The notes under the pieces were generated by a model. That model saw only the letters and a program-made list of their open reading frames with translations. It made no database searches and was not told the DNA's origin. Below, one piece after another: positions 27,485 to 37,061 of a DNA stretch of 64,000 nucleotides. Position 1 is the first letter of the stretch. Each line of letters begins with the position of its first letter. Origin of the DNA: Bin5 sp965218625 (GTDB lineage Bacteria; Chloroflexota; Anaerolineae; Caldilineales; Caldilineaceae). The translations under genes were made by a program, and so were the position numbers. The stretch lies in NCBI GenBank assembly GCA_965218625.1, contig CBDCLG010000023.1:1-64000 (forward strand), written 5' to 3'.

Positions 27485-27796
27485 AGTGACGCCATCCATA
27501 TGCTTCGGAAACGAATCACTTTGTGAATTCCATAACTCGTTGGCAGCCAGACCATATCGCTTGTGCAGCCGCCTTCATTGCGACGCCGTGGCCGAGGGCA
27601 GCGATATCGAATTTCATTCTTGGGGCGAGTCGAAGCTGTAGAATCCGATTCAGTTTGGCGAGGCCCAAGGGGTACAGGCAACCGACCAACTGTGGATGCA
27701 GCCTGAAATACCGGACTGCGTTTCTGAGCGAGTCATGCGCATCTTGAGTGAGAACGAAGGCAGTGGCCGGTCGACATACCCTGTTGAAGTGTTGGA
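27485..27796 (+). pseudogene. decayed immunity gene (truncated Imm11/DUF1629-like)
   Basis: Aligns by eye with the first ~270 bp of the intact immunity gene at 30387. ACGAATCACTTTGTG matches near the start. The later part translates as NPIQFGEAQGVQATDQLW.., VSERVMRILSENEGSG and STYPVEVLD, against PIQFDAAQGSKATDFLW.., VSGRIIRILHENKVSG and STYPVEVFD in the intact gene. It contains an in-frame stop (TAG, where the intact gene has an acidic/basic residue) and small indels. It ends abruptly where the permease fragment begins. It would have been the partner of toxin-like protein 1. Confidence 0.75.
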
Positions 27797-27928
27797 CTGA
27801 CTTCGCTGCGCAACGAGGACATTTCTATCGCGGCCAGCTGTCTGCTGATTTACGGTGTGCTGGTGGCGGGCAACCTGATCGCCGATATTTCGCTGGCGAT
27901 ATTGGACCCGCGGGTGCGGTTTTCGTAG
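27797..27928 (+). pseudogene. truncated 3' end of a DppB-type permease gene
   Basis: 132 bp matching the last 135 bp (25436-25570) of the permease at 24.5 kb, in frame to its stop. Twelve codons differ synonymously, one codon is changed (Tyr to Ser) and one Leu codon is missing. The synonymous bias shows that it diverged as part of a working permease before being left here as a fragment. It marks the left edge of the second toxin module. Confidence 0.9.
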
Positions 27929-27945
27929 AGACAATAACTCCAGGT

Positions 27946-29298
27946 ATGAGGATCGTCCCTCGAATGTTCAACGGACGAAAAAGCAAATTTGCATTTGCGG
28001 CGGTTTCGACACTGATGGTGTCGGCCCTGATTCTAAATTCTACCGTACAACCAGTGCACGCCTCTTTTGAGAGCGGTCGTCTGACCCCGTGTCCGGATTC
28101 CGTACTGGCTATAGGGAATGAGAAGATAGGCGAGCTAAAGGAGCATTTGGAAAGTGCCGGGGAGCATAGTGCGTTCTCCAGCGTAATTCAGGGCGGGCCG
28201 GAAGGGGAAGGTAACGAAGGGCAAGAAGCAGAGGCCCAGGGATTAGAAGCTACAAACGGGAGTCAGGCGCCCAGCGGTGGAAATGACCAGGGCGCGGAAG
28301 TGACCGGAGTCATACGTTCTGGGTCAGTTGCCGCTGATACGAAATCAAGCGACGGCCAAGAGCAAGCTGGACTCTTGGGCACGGTAATAGACTACTGGCG
28401 TCAAATCAGAGAACTTCGTCTGGAGATGCCTGATCTCAGTCTGTTGGAAGCCCGTAATGCTTGGGAGCAAATGCTGGATCTCCTCAAGGAAATGCCGGGA
28501 CTGAGCGTTGGTGAGGCAAAGGAAGTCTGGCGCGAGATTGGCGAAATTCGACTCAGTATGCCTGATCTGGACTTTGACCAGGCGCGCGAAGCTTGGGATC
28601 AAGTGAATGACCTGCGGGTCACAATGCATGGCCTAGACTTTGAAGAAGCGCAGAAGGTTTGGGGACAAATACGGGAATTAAGTTTAGCGTTTCCCGATTT
28701 ATCTTTTGATGAAGCGCAGCGAGTTTGGGATGAGATTCGCTCATTGCGCGTCGAGAAGCCCGACCTCGGTTTTGAAGAAGCGAAGGAGATTTGGGAAGAG
28801 ATACGCAGGTTGCAAGTCGACGTACCCGATTTGAGTCTTGATGAGGCGCGGGAAGCATGGGACCAGATCGGTGACTTGCGCGTCGAGAAGCCCGACCTTG
28901 GTTTGGAGGAAGTGAAGGCGATTTGGCAACAGATACGTGAACTGCGCATCGAATCACCTGAGTTGAGCTTCGACGAGGCGAGGGAAGCCTGGGACCAGAT
29001 CGGTGACTTGCGGGCCGAGATGCCAGACCTTGGTTTTGAGGCGGCAAAGGAAATCTGGAATCAGATTCTTGCGGTGCGGGTGGCGATGCCCGAACTAGGT
29101 TTTGATGAGGCAAAGGAGATTCGGGAGCAGATTATTGAGCTGCAGGTCGAGATACCCGAACTGAATTTTGATGAGGCGCGGGAAGTATGGAGCCTCATCG
29201 GCGAACTGCGCCCTGAGATGCCTGAACTGGATGTCGTGGGAGGCAAAGGAAATTTGGGAACAGATACGCGACCTCCAAATTTCGAGTTCCAGATTTGA
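27946..29298 (+). CDS. secreted toxin-like protein 2, N-terminal part (signal peptide and repeats)
   Basis: 450 residues to a premature stop. The frame is open from 27748, but that part is pseudogene sequence; the ATG at 27946 (or 27964) precedes a Sec signal peptide (KFAFAAVSTLMVSALIL.., cleavage after PVHA). An acidic Glu/Gly/Gln linker follows, then thirteen 22-residue repeats of the type W-D-Q-I-x-x-L-R-x-E-x-P-D-L-x-F-x-E-A-x-E-x. Two apparent single-base insertions (GGG at 29238-29240, TT at 29287-29288) throw the frame. With both removed the repeats run on without a break into the following frame. Confidence 0.75.
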   Translation: MRIVPRMFNGRKSKFAFAAVSTLMVSALILNSTVQPVHASFESGRLTPCPDSVLAIGNEKIGELKEHLESAGEHSAFSSVIQGGPEGEGNEGQEAEAQGLEATNGSQAPSGGNDQGAEVTGVIRSGSVAADTKSSDGQEQAGLLGTVIDYWRQIRELRLEMPDLSLLEARNAWEQMLDLLKEMPGLSVGEAKEVWREIGEIRLSMPDLDFDQAREAWDQVNDLRVTMHGLDFEEAQKVWGQIRELSLAFPDLSFDEAQRVWDEIRSLRVEKPDLGFEEAKEIWEEIRRLQVDVPDLSLDEAREAWDQIGDLRVEKPDLGLEEVKAIWQQIRELRIESPELSFDEAREAWDQIGDLRAEMPDLGFEAAKEIWNQILAVRVAMPELGFDEAKEIREQIIELQVEIPELNFDEAREVWSLIGELRPEMPELDVVGGKGNLGTDTRPPNFEFQI

Positions 29299-29456
29299 GT
29301 TTCGAAGAGGCGAGGGAGGCATGGGGCCAGATTAGCGAACTTGCAGGCTCATACGTTCCCTCTTTGAGTCTTGAACAGGCCAAAGAGCTCTGGTTTGAAT
29401 TGCAGGGGCTGAGGGCGGAATTGCCTGAACTGACGTTTGAGGAAGCGAAACTCTTG
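28396..29456 (+). repeat. sixteen 66-bp (22-residue) repeats in toxin-like gene 2
   Basis: From the first TGG at 28396 to the TGG at 29457 there are 1061 bp. That equals 16 x 66 plus 3 (one extra residue in repeat 15) plus 2 (the two suspected insertions). Units alternate between two flavours (WDQIGDLR.. and WEEIRRLQ..). The homologue upstream has only four, so the array has expanded or contracted. Confidence 0.9.
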
Positions 29457-30332
29457 TGGCTCCAGGTATGGGAACTTAAGGATACGCTGGCGGGCCAAGA
29501 TGGAATACCTGAACCTATAGTTAATCGTGCTGAAAGCCTACTACTGGCGCTTGGATTCGAAGATTCGGACGGGGATGGGCATCTGAACTGGCCGGAAGGC
29601 ACTCCGCTCAAGGGTCAAGATGTGGACTTGGAAATCGTTATCACCGACGGTGCAGGCATCGCAATAGGCTTTGTCCCCGTCGTTGGTGATGCCGTTGACG
29701 GCGTCGCCTTCCTCATAGGCAGGGACCCCTACAGCGGCGAGTGCTTGACCCAAACGGAGCAAATTCTGGTAGCCTTAGCAATTATTCCTTTCTTGCCTCT
29801 CTCTGTGAAAAGTGTGAAGCTCAGTGGCAAGGTGGGAACGCCGCTGGCCAGGATACTTGCTCTCAGATTGCTTCCGACTTTGCCCTTGCCTGTAGTTCAA
29901 AGGCTTGTATCGGGGCTCGTGCATCCTTTCTACCGGGGAATGCGAACTATCGCGGGGGAAGGTGCGACAAAGGCAGACGAGCTGGCTTCCTCCCTAGACC
30001 AAGTTAATTTTACAGGAAGCAATTATCGCCGGTCCCTAATCAAGTTTACAGGGATTGGTGAGAATGCAGCCAAGGGACTTGAAGCACACCACATTTTGCC
30101 AAGGGAATTCGAAGATAGATTTCTTGAACACGGAATAGAAACTATTCACGACCCAAGGCTGTTGGTCTGGGTAGATCCAGATATGCACAAGGGCTGGAGT
30201 AAGGCCTATGGCGATGCGTGGGTCGATTTCTTTGAACAGACACCCAACCCAACCAGGCTGCAAATCCTGGAAGAGGCGGGGGAACTCGCAGAAGAGTTTG
30301 ACTACGAGGTGCTATTCGAGATTGCAGGGTGA
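29295..30332 (+). CDS. toxin-like protein 2, C-terminal part: last repeats, SBP-like segment, pre-toxin linker, HNH/AHH-like domain
   Basis: 345 residues as read; joined to the previous frame once the two insertions are ignored (about 795 residues in total). It holds repeats 15-16. Next comes LLALGFEDSDGDGHLNWP, which matches the transporter binding protein (22.2 kb gene) at 13 of 15 positions over its core. Then GFVPVVGDAVDGVAFLIGRD-PYSGECLTQTEQ, the layout of pre-toxin TG domains. The end has EAHHILPREFEDRFLEHG, DPRLLVWVD, MHKGW and FFEQTPNPTRLQILEEAG, a DUF2380/AHH-type nuclease-like domain. An immunity-type gene starts 54 bp later. A killing role is inferred from this architecture. Confidence 0.75.
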   Translation: MSFEEAREAWGQISELAGSYVPSLSLEQAKELWFELQGLRAELPELTFEEAKLLWLQVWELKDTLAGQDGIPEPIVNRAESLLLALGFEDSDGDGHLNWPEGTPLKGQDVDLEIVITDGAGIAIGFVPVVGDAVDGVAFLIGRDPYSGECLTQTEQILVALAIIPFLPLSVKSVKLSGKVGTPLARILALRLLPTLPLPVVQRLVSGLVHPFYRGMRTIAGEGATKADELASSLDQVNFTGSNYRRSLIKFTGIGENAAKGLEAHHILPREFEDRFLEHGIETIHDPRLLVWVDPDMHKGWSKAYGDAWVDFFEQTPNPTRLQILEEAGELAEEFDYEVLFEIAG

Positions 30333-30386
30333 GCCCAGCACGGTAAGCGGCAACAGTTCTTATCGGAGACCAACCCTTCAAGTATT

Positions 30387-31007
30387 ATGACATTCGCCAG
30401 AGATCTCAAGTACGAATCACTCTTTGTGTTTTCCGACCCCATGGCAAACGAGCCATTCCGCCTGCGAAGCCGACTTCCCGGCGATGCCAAGGTTGAGGGC
30501 GTCGACATTCATTCCCTTTCGCGGGGCGAGTCGCAGATAAAGGAGCCAATCCAGTTTGATGCCGCTCAAGGGTCGAAGGCGACAGATTTTCTTTGGACGC
30601 AGCTTGTGACGCCTGTTTGTGTTTCTGGACGAATCATTCGCATTCTCCATGAGAACAAAGTCAGCGGCTGGTCAACCTACCCTGTCGAAGTATTCGACCC
30701 AGAAGGTGAACTGTTGCCAGACTACCACGGCCTCGCCATCACTGGCGCGGTCTGCGAAGCCGATTACAGCCGCAGCGCCGTCATAACGAAGCCGCCGCCA
30801 ACCCCGCGCGGCAAGAGCTACGACGTATACAAGGGCCTTTACTTTGACGAGGACCAATGGGATGGCAGCGACATGTTCTGGGTGGGCGGCGTCCGTGTGG
30901 TCGTCGAAAGTGTGAAGAGGGTATTGGAGCAAAACGGGGTCGAGAACGTGGCGTTCACGCCCTTGGCAGAGCGCGAGATTCGCGTCAGGCACGTTCGTCG
31001 GAATTGA
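30387..31007 (+). CDS. immunity protein, Imm11/DUF1629-like
   Basis: 206 residues, no signal peptide, so cytoplasmic. It has the spaced pattern of the Imm11 (former DUF1629) family: DFLWTQLVTPVCVSGRI, RILHENKVSGW, TYPVEVFDPEG, then YKGLYFDEDQWDGSDMF, VVVESVKRVLEQNGVENVAF and TPL. Such proteins sit next to AHH/DUF2380-type toxins in myxobacteria and protect the producer. It directly follows toxin-like gene 2. A decayed paralogue lies at 27485. The transporter permease resumes 39 bp downstream. Confidence 0.7.
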   Translation: MTFARDLKYESLFVFSDPMANEPFRLRSRLPGDAKVEGVDIHSLSRGESQIKEPIQFDAAQGSKATDFLWTQLVTPVCVSGRIIRILHENKVSGWSTYPVEVFDPEGELLPDYHGLAITGAVCEADYSRSAVITKPPPTPRGKSYDVYKGLYFDEDQWDGSDMFWVGGVRVVVESVKRVLEQNGVENVAFTPLAEREIRVRHVRRN

Positions 31008-31046
31008 GCGACTTCGGCGGTGAAGCGAGTTAGACGGTAGGTCGGA

Positions 31047-32192
31047 ATGGAAACAGCGGAAAACGAAGACAGGGTTCTCATAGAAAAGCTGGAAGCTGAC
31101 GCGGGCGACGAGCAGCACGAGTCCTACTTTCAGCTCGTGTGGCAGCGCTTCCGCAAGAGCCGGCCGGCCATCGCCGGCGGTCTCATGGTGCTCTCGCTGG
31201 TCATCCTGGCCATATTCGCCGAATTCTTCGCCCCGGTCGACCCGACCGACGCCAACCTGCGCGACAGCTTCATCCCGCCGACGCGCATCCGCCTGATCGA
31301 TGACGATGGCAACTTTCACATGCGGCCTTTCGTCTACAACCTGGTCGTGACGATCGACCCCAAGACGTTCGAGCCGCTGTGGGAGGAGGACCCGGCGCAG
31401 CGGTATGATATCAGGTTCTTCGTGCGTAGCTGGGAGTGGAAGATCCTGGGGCTGATCCCGACGCGCCGGCACCTGTTCGGCGTCGACGAGGGCGGCAAGA
31501 TCCACCTGATGGGCACTGAGAAACAGGGCAGAGACCTGTGGGGCCGCGCCTGTACGGCCGGGCGCATCTCCCTTTCGCTGAGCATGTTCGCCACCATCGT
31601 CAGCATCGTCGTCGGCGCGGTCGTGGGCATCATCTCCGGCTACTATGGCGGCATCACCGACAATATCATTCAGCGCTTCGTCGAGTTCGTGGCGTCGTTT
31701 CCACAGCTGCCGCTGTGGCTGGCGCTGGCGGCGATAATCCCCCGCACCTGGGACTCGCTGCAGGTGTTCATCATCATGGTGATCATCTTCTCACTGCTAT
31801 CGTGGACCCTATTGGCGCGCGAGGTGCGCGGCAAGGTGCTGGCCTACCGTGAGACCGACTTCATCCTGGCGGCCAAGGAGATGGGCGCGTCGGATGCGCG
31901 CATCATCTTTCTGCACCTTTTCCCCAACTCGATCAGCCATATCATCGTCGTGCTCACGCTGACGATACCGCAGATTATCCTGGCGGAGGCATTTCTCAGC
32001 TTCTTGGGCATCGGCATCCAGGAGCCGCTGGTCAGCTGGGGCTTTTTGATGCGCGACGCGCAGAATCTGCAGACGCTGGGCACGCATACGTGGATCATGA
32101 CGCCGGTCATCTTCATTATCGTGGCCGTGCTGGGATTCAACTTTCTGGGTGACGGGCTGCGCGACGCGGCCGACCCCTATGCGATCGTCTGA
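31047..32192 (+). CDS. peptide-type ABC transporter permease, DppC/OppC type
   Basis: 381 residues. N-terminal cytoplasmic acidic tail, first helix (GGLMVLSLVILAIFAEFF), an insertion of ~90 residues outside the membrane (about 65-155) that is longer than in the first operon, then the OppC motif LMGTEKQGRDLWGR and coupling loop ILAAKEMGASDARII. It is the partner of the B-type permease 5.5 kb upstream. Confidence 0.9.
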   Translation: METAENEDRVLIEKLEADAGDEQHESYFQLVWQRFRKSRPAIAGGLMVLSLVILAIFAEFFAPVDPTDANLRDSFIPPTRIRLIDDDGNFHMRPFVYNLVVTIDPKTFEPLWEEDPAQRYDIRFFVRSWEWKILGLIPTRRHLFGVDEGGKIHLMGTEKQGRDLWGRACTAGRISLSLSMFATIVSIVVGAVVGIISGYYGGITDNIIQRFVEFVASFPQLPLWLALAAIIPRTWDSLQVFIIMVIIFSLLSWTLLAREVRGKVLAYRETDFILAAKEMGASDARIIFLHLFPNSISHIIVVLTLTIPQIILAEAFLSFLGIGIQEPLVSWGFLMRDAQNLQTLGTHTWIMTPVIFIIVAVLGFNFLGDGLRDAADPYAIV

Positions 32193-32215
32193 GGGCCGGT
32201 TACTGTTCACGGAGA

Positions 32216-34071
32216 ATGGAGTTGGGCAGGCGTAGGTTTTGGCGGGGCGGATCGACGGGGGGTGGAATACTGGCGCGTCCGCTCTTTCTGCTTCTGCTCC
32301 TGGTTCTCGTCGTCGTGCTCGGTGCCGCTGCTGCGGTTGTTCTGTGGCCACAGCCGGCTACCGCGTCGGTCAGCGGGACGGTCAGCGACGCGGACGGCCC
32401 GGTCGAGGGCGCGCTGGTGCGCGTGCAGACGACGGGCAATCATACCTACACGGCGGAGGACGGCGGATTTACGATCGACGGCCTTTCGACGGTTGAGAAC
32501 GTCACTCTGGTGGCATGGGCGGAGGGCTACATTTTTGGCTGGAGCGAGGCGCGCGGCGGCGACGTCGACGTAGAGATTGCATTGCACCCGCACAACCGGG
32601 TCGATCACACGGTCTACGACTGGGAGCCGTCGGAAAGCTGCGGCGAGTGTCATCCCTCGTATGCCGAGTGGCTGCGGGACGCGCACAGCCAGGCCGCGGT
32701 CAACGTCCGATTTCTGACGATGTACAACGGCACAGACGTCGAGGGCAATCGCAGCCGCAACAGCAACTACGATACCGGCCTGCCGCGCACGCGCAACCCG
32801 GAAGACCCCTATTACGGCCCGGGTTTCAAGGTGGACTTTCCCAAGCGCGACGGCAACTGCGCCTCCTGCCACACGCCGATGGCGTCGAAGCTGGACGCGG
32901 ACAACACGTGCGGCTGGAGCGGCTGCCACATGCAGGAAACGAGCGACGCCAGCGATGAGCTGCCGGACGGCGTCAGCCCGAATGAGGCGGTCGGCGTTGC
33001 GGCCGAGGGCATCTCGTGCGACTTCTGCCATAAGGTCGGCGCAGTGAGCTTCTACACCGACTCGCTGCTGCCGGACCCGGAGATGCCGGGCATTTTGTCG
33101 CTGACGCTCTACCGGCCCAAGTCGGGCGAAGACCTGCTGATGGGCACTGTCGACGACGTATCGCGGCCGATGGACAGCTTCAATCAGCTGCACGGCGAGA
33201 GCGCGTTCTGCGCCGCCTGTCATTACGGAGTGAACGACACGACTGAGATCTATAACTCCTACGGCGAATGGCTGGACAGCCCCTACAACGACGAGACGAG
33301 CGGCGTGACCTGCCAGAGCTGCCACATGCCGGCGGCGCCGCGCCTGACTTCGGGCATGGAGTCGCTGGTGCAGACCGCCGCGTGGCTCGAAAGTGCAAGC
33401 GGCCGTACGCTGCCGGCGGGCCTGGGGGATCTGGCGCAGCGGGCGCAGCGCAGCTACTTTGTCTACCCCGAGAAGGGCGGACTCTTCCGCGAGCTGGACC
33501 AGATCCACCTGCACGATATGCCCGGGGCGAGCGATGAACTGTTTCTGCGCAGCGCCATCGCGCTGCAGGTCTCGGCGGGGATTGAAGGCGGGGAACTGGT
33601 CGTAGACGCGGCTGTGACCAACACGGGCGCGGGCCATCACTATCCGACCGGGTCGCCGTTGCGGCAGGTGCTGCTGGTTGTGCGGGCGACCGACGGCGAC
33701 GGAAGTTCGCTGCCGCTGCTCGCCGGCGACGTGCTGCCCGATTGGGCGGGCGACGCGGCGGGCGAGGCCGGCCAGGGATTCGCCAAGATATTGCGCGATA
33801 CGCTGACGGGCGAGGAGCCGACCTATTCGCACTGGCGCCTGGTGGAGCTTGTCTCGGACACGCGCATCCCCGCGCTGGCCACGCGCAGCAGCACCTACCG
33901 CTTCGACGTGGGTGGAGGCGCTTCGGAGCGAGGAGGCAAGGCGACGGTGGAGGTACAGCTCATTTTCCGGCGGGCGTTCCAGCAGCTGCAGGAGTGGAAG
34001 GGTTGGGACGATGCCGATATTTTGCTGGCAAGCGAATTTATCGAGGTGGAGGAGGCGCCGGCCGCGCGCTG

Positions 34072-34072
<1 letters not shown>
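32216..34072 (+). CDS. membrane-anchored multihaem c-type cytochrome with N-terminal carboxypeptidase-regulatory-like domain
   Basis: 618 residues. One N-terminal helix (PLFLLLLLVLVVVLGAAAA), then a beta-sandwich of the carboxypeptidase-regulatory type (SVSGTVSDADGPVEGALVRV..). Five CXXCH motifs follow: CGECH, CASCH, CDFCH, CAACH, CQSCH, plus one CX4CH (CGWSGCH), so five to six haems. Further His residues (GHHYP) may act as distal ligands. The C-terminal ~200 residues form a beta-rich domain. It should sit on the outer face of the membrane and carry electrons. It is coupled to the next gene (ATGA overlap), so it belongs to the transporter operon. Its redox partner is unknown. Confidence 0.85.
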
Positions 34073-35096
<1,024 letters not shown>

Positions 35097-35100
<4 letters not shown>

Positions 35101-35456
35101 GCGGGAAGGCTGACGGCGGGGCACGTGTGAACATCGACATTGCCCTGCTCGCGTACCTCGTTCCGGTCCTGGGGCCGGCCTATATTCTGGCGTTGCGCAA
35201 GGAGGACGAATTCGGCCGCTACCACGCAGTGCAGGGATTGACGCTCGTGCTGGCGCTGGTGCTTGCGCCGGCGGCGTGGGCCCTGTTTTCGGCCATAGTG
35301 GCGTGGATTCCGTTCGGCGGCGTCATCGCGGCCTACGTCTTCGCGCTGGTGGTGGCCGTCTACCTGGCGGTGGCCGTCGCCTGGGTCGCCGGCCTCGTCA
35401 ACGTGTTGCGCGCGCGGCGTGCGCCGGTGCCGTTCTTTGGCCGCATTTTGCGGTAA
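35097..35456 (+). CDS. small membrane protein, Tic20/DUF4870-like
   Basis: 119 residues, ATG overlapping the upstream TGA. Three hydrophobic segments with the pattern LAYLVPVLGPAYILALRKEDEFGRYHAVQ, reminiscent of DUF4870 proteins (membrane segment, then a residue run ending in HAxQ). Last gene of the transporter operon. Function unknown. Confidence 0.6.
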
Positions 35457-35625
35457 ACGGACCGGCTGAACCATTGGGGAGAGGCCCGGACGGTGCTAGA
35501 ATTTCTGTGGCAGCCGGCAGGACGGCGTTTCTCGCCTGCGCCCGCGGCTTCATCTTCGCACAGGCGATTCTCTCCGGCGGCGGGACGAATCGGGAACAGT
35601 CCTTTTCGGAAAAAGAGGAAATGAG

Positions 35626-37026
35626 ATGACAAAGATAACTTTCATCGGCGCCGGCAGCTTTGGCTTCACCCGCAAGCTTGTCAAGGATGTCCTCACCTTC
35701 CCTCTCCTCGAGGACGCCACCATCTGCCTGATGGACATCGACCCGGCCAAGCTCGAATACATCGAGCAGGCCGTGCGGCGCATCATTGGCGAGGGCGAAT
35801 ATCCGGCCGACGTGGAGACGACGCTGAGCCGCGAGGAGGCGCTGGAAGGCGCCGACTATGTGATCGTCACGATTCTGGTCGGGCAGACTGATGTATGGCG
35901 TTCCGATATTGAGATTCCCAAACAGTACGGGATCGACACGAATATCGGCGACACGCGCGGGCCGTCGGGTATCTTCAGGGCGATGCGAACGACGCCGGAG
36001 ATGGTAGACATCGCGCGCGACATGGAGCGGCTCTGCCCCGGCGCGGTTATGCTCAACTACACGAATCCGATGGTGATCAACTGCCGCGCGATCCAGTCGC
36101 AGACCGGTATTGTCGCAACCGGCCTCTGCCACAGCGTCCAGGGCACGGCAAATATGCTGGCCCGCTGGATCGGCGCGCCGGCAGATGAGATCACCTTCAC
36201 CTGCGCCGGTATCAACCACATGGCCTGGTACACCGAGTTCAACTGGAACGGCGAGGACGCCTACCCGCTGATTCGTAAGGCGATTACCGAGAGGCCCGAG
36301 GTCTACAACGAGGAGCAGGTCCGCAACGAGATGTACCTGCACCTCGACTACTATCCGACCGAGTCGAGCGGCCACCATTCGGAGTACAATCCCTGGTTCC
36401 GCAAGCGCCCGGACCTGATCGAGAAATACTGTACGCACGGCACCGGTTGGAACCCCGGCGAATACGCCTACGTGCTCAGGCATTACTCAGGGCGCGAGGA
36501 GACATGGCGCGAGCAGATCATCGAATGGCTGGAAAACCCGGCGCCGCTCGATCTGTCGCGTGGTTACGAATACGCCGCCTACATCATCAATGCGCTTGAG
36601 GGCGGCGAGCCGTTCCAATTCAACGGCAACATGCCCAACGGCAGCGGCGAAACGCCCCTCGTCGACAACCTGCCGGTCGGCGCCTGCGTGGAGATTCCAG
36701 TCTGGGCCAGCAAGAACGGGCTGGAGAGCGTGCGCGTCGGCCCGCTTCCATCCTCGGTGGCCATGCTGACCGGGCTGAGCGCCCAGATCGAAGAGATGGC
36801 GGTCGAGGGCATCCTCGAGGGCGACCCGCGCAAGATCTTCCAGGCGATCCTGCACGATCCGCTGTCAACGGCGGTGCTGACAATGGCCGAGATACGCGAA
36901 ATGGTCAACCAGATGTTCCATGCCAACATCGAGAACCTGCCGACCTTTTCCACCTATGAAGTCGAGGGCGACCGGCCCATGCGCCTGCTGTCCGAGCCGC
37001 AAGCGGAGCCGGCCATGGCCGACTGA
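35626..37026 (+). CDS. glycoside hydrolase family 4 (alpha-galactosidase/alpha-glucosidase type)
   Basis: 466 residues. GH4 enzymes use NAD+ and a divalent metal in an oxidation-elimination mechanism and act in the cytoplasm. Seen: N-terminal Rossmann ITFIGAGSFGFTRKLVKDVL, DTNIGDTRGPSGIFRA, NYTNPM, the metal Cys in GLCHSVQG and the metal His in GINHMAWY. The last two are the catalytic signature of the MelA-type subgroup. AGAGGAAATGAG precedes the ATG. Substrate specificity is not readable. Confidence 0.9.
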   Translation: MTKITFIGAGSFGFTRKLVKDVLTFPLLEDATICLMDIDPAKLEYIEQAVRRIIGEGEYPADVETTLSREEALEGADYVIVTILVGQTDVWRSDIEIPKQYGIDTNIGDTRGPSGIFRAMRTTPEMVDIARDMERLCPGAVMLNYTNPMVINCRAIQSQTGIVATGLCHSVQGTANMLARWIGAPADEITFTCAGINHMAWYTEFNWNGEDAYPLIRKAITERPEVYNEEQVRNEMYLHLDYYPTESSGHHSEYNPWFRKRPDLIEKYCTHGTGWNPGEYAYVLRHYSGREETWREQIIEWLENPAPLDLSRGYEYAAYIINALEGGEPFQFNGNMPNGSGETPLVDNLPVGACVEIPVWASKNGLESVRVGPLPSSVAMLTGLSAQIEEMAVEGILEGDPRKIFQAILHDPLSTAVLTMAEIREMVNQMFHANIENLPTFSTYEVEGDRPMRLLSEPQAEPAMAD

Positions 37027-37061
37027 ACAAATTCATCAACCGAAAGACAGGAGCGCGAAGT

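Noticed and set aside
27748..27945. Upstream extension of toxin-like gene 2
   Set aside because: This part is the decayed immunity gene and permease tail read out of frame. The signal peptide begins at 27946 or 27964.
27429..31046. The toxin region as a conventional genomic island with att sites or an integrase
   Set aside because: No tRNA, integrase or flanking direct repeat was found. The edge is a permease fragment, which fits homologous recombination better.
32207..33832. 541-residue minus-strand frame opposite the cytochrome
   Set aside because: A shadow of the haem-motif gene, with no recognisable protein features.
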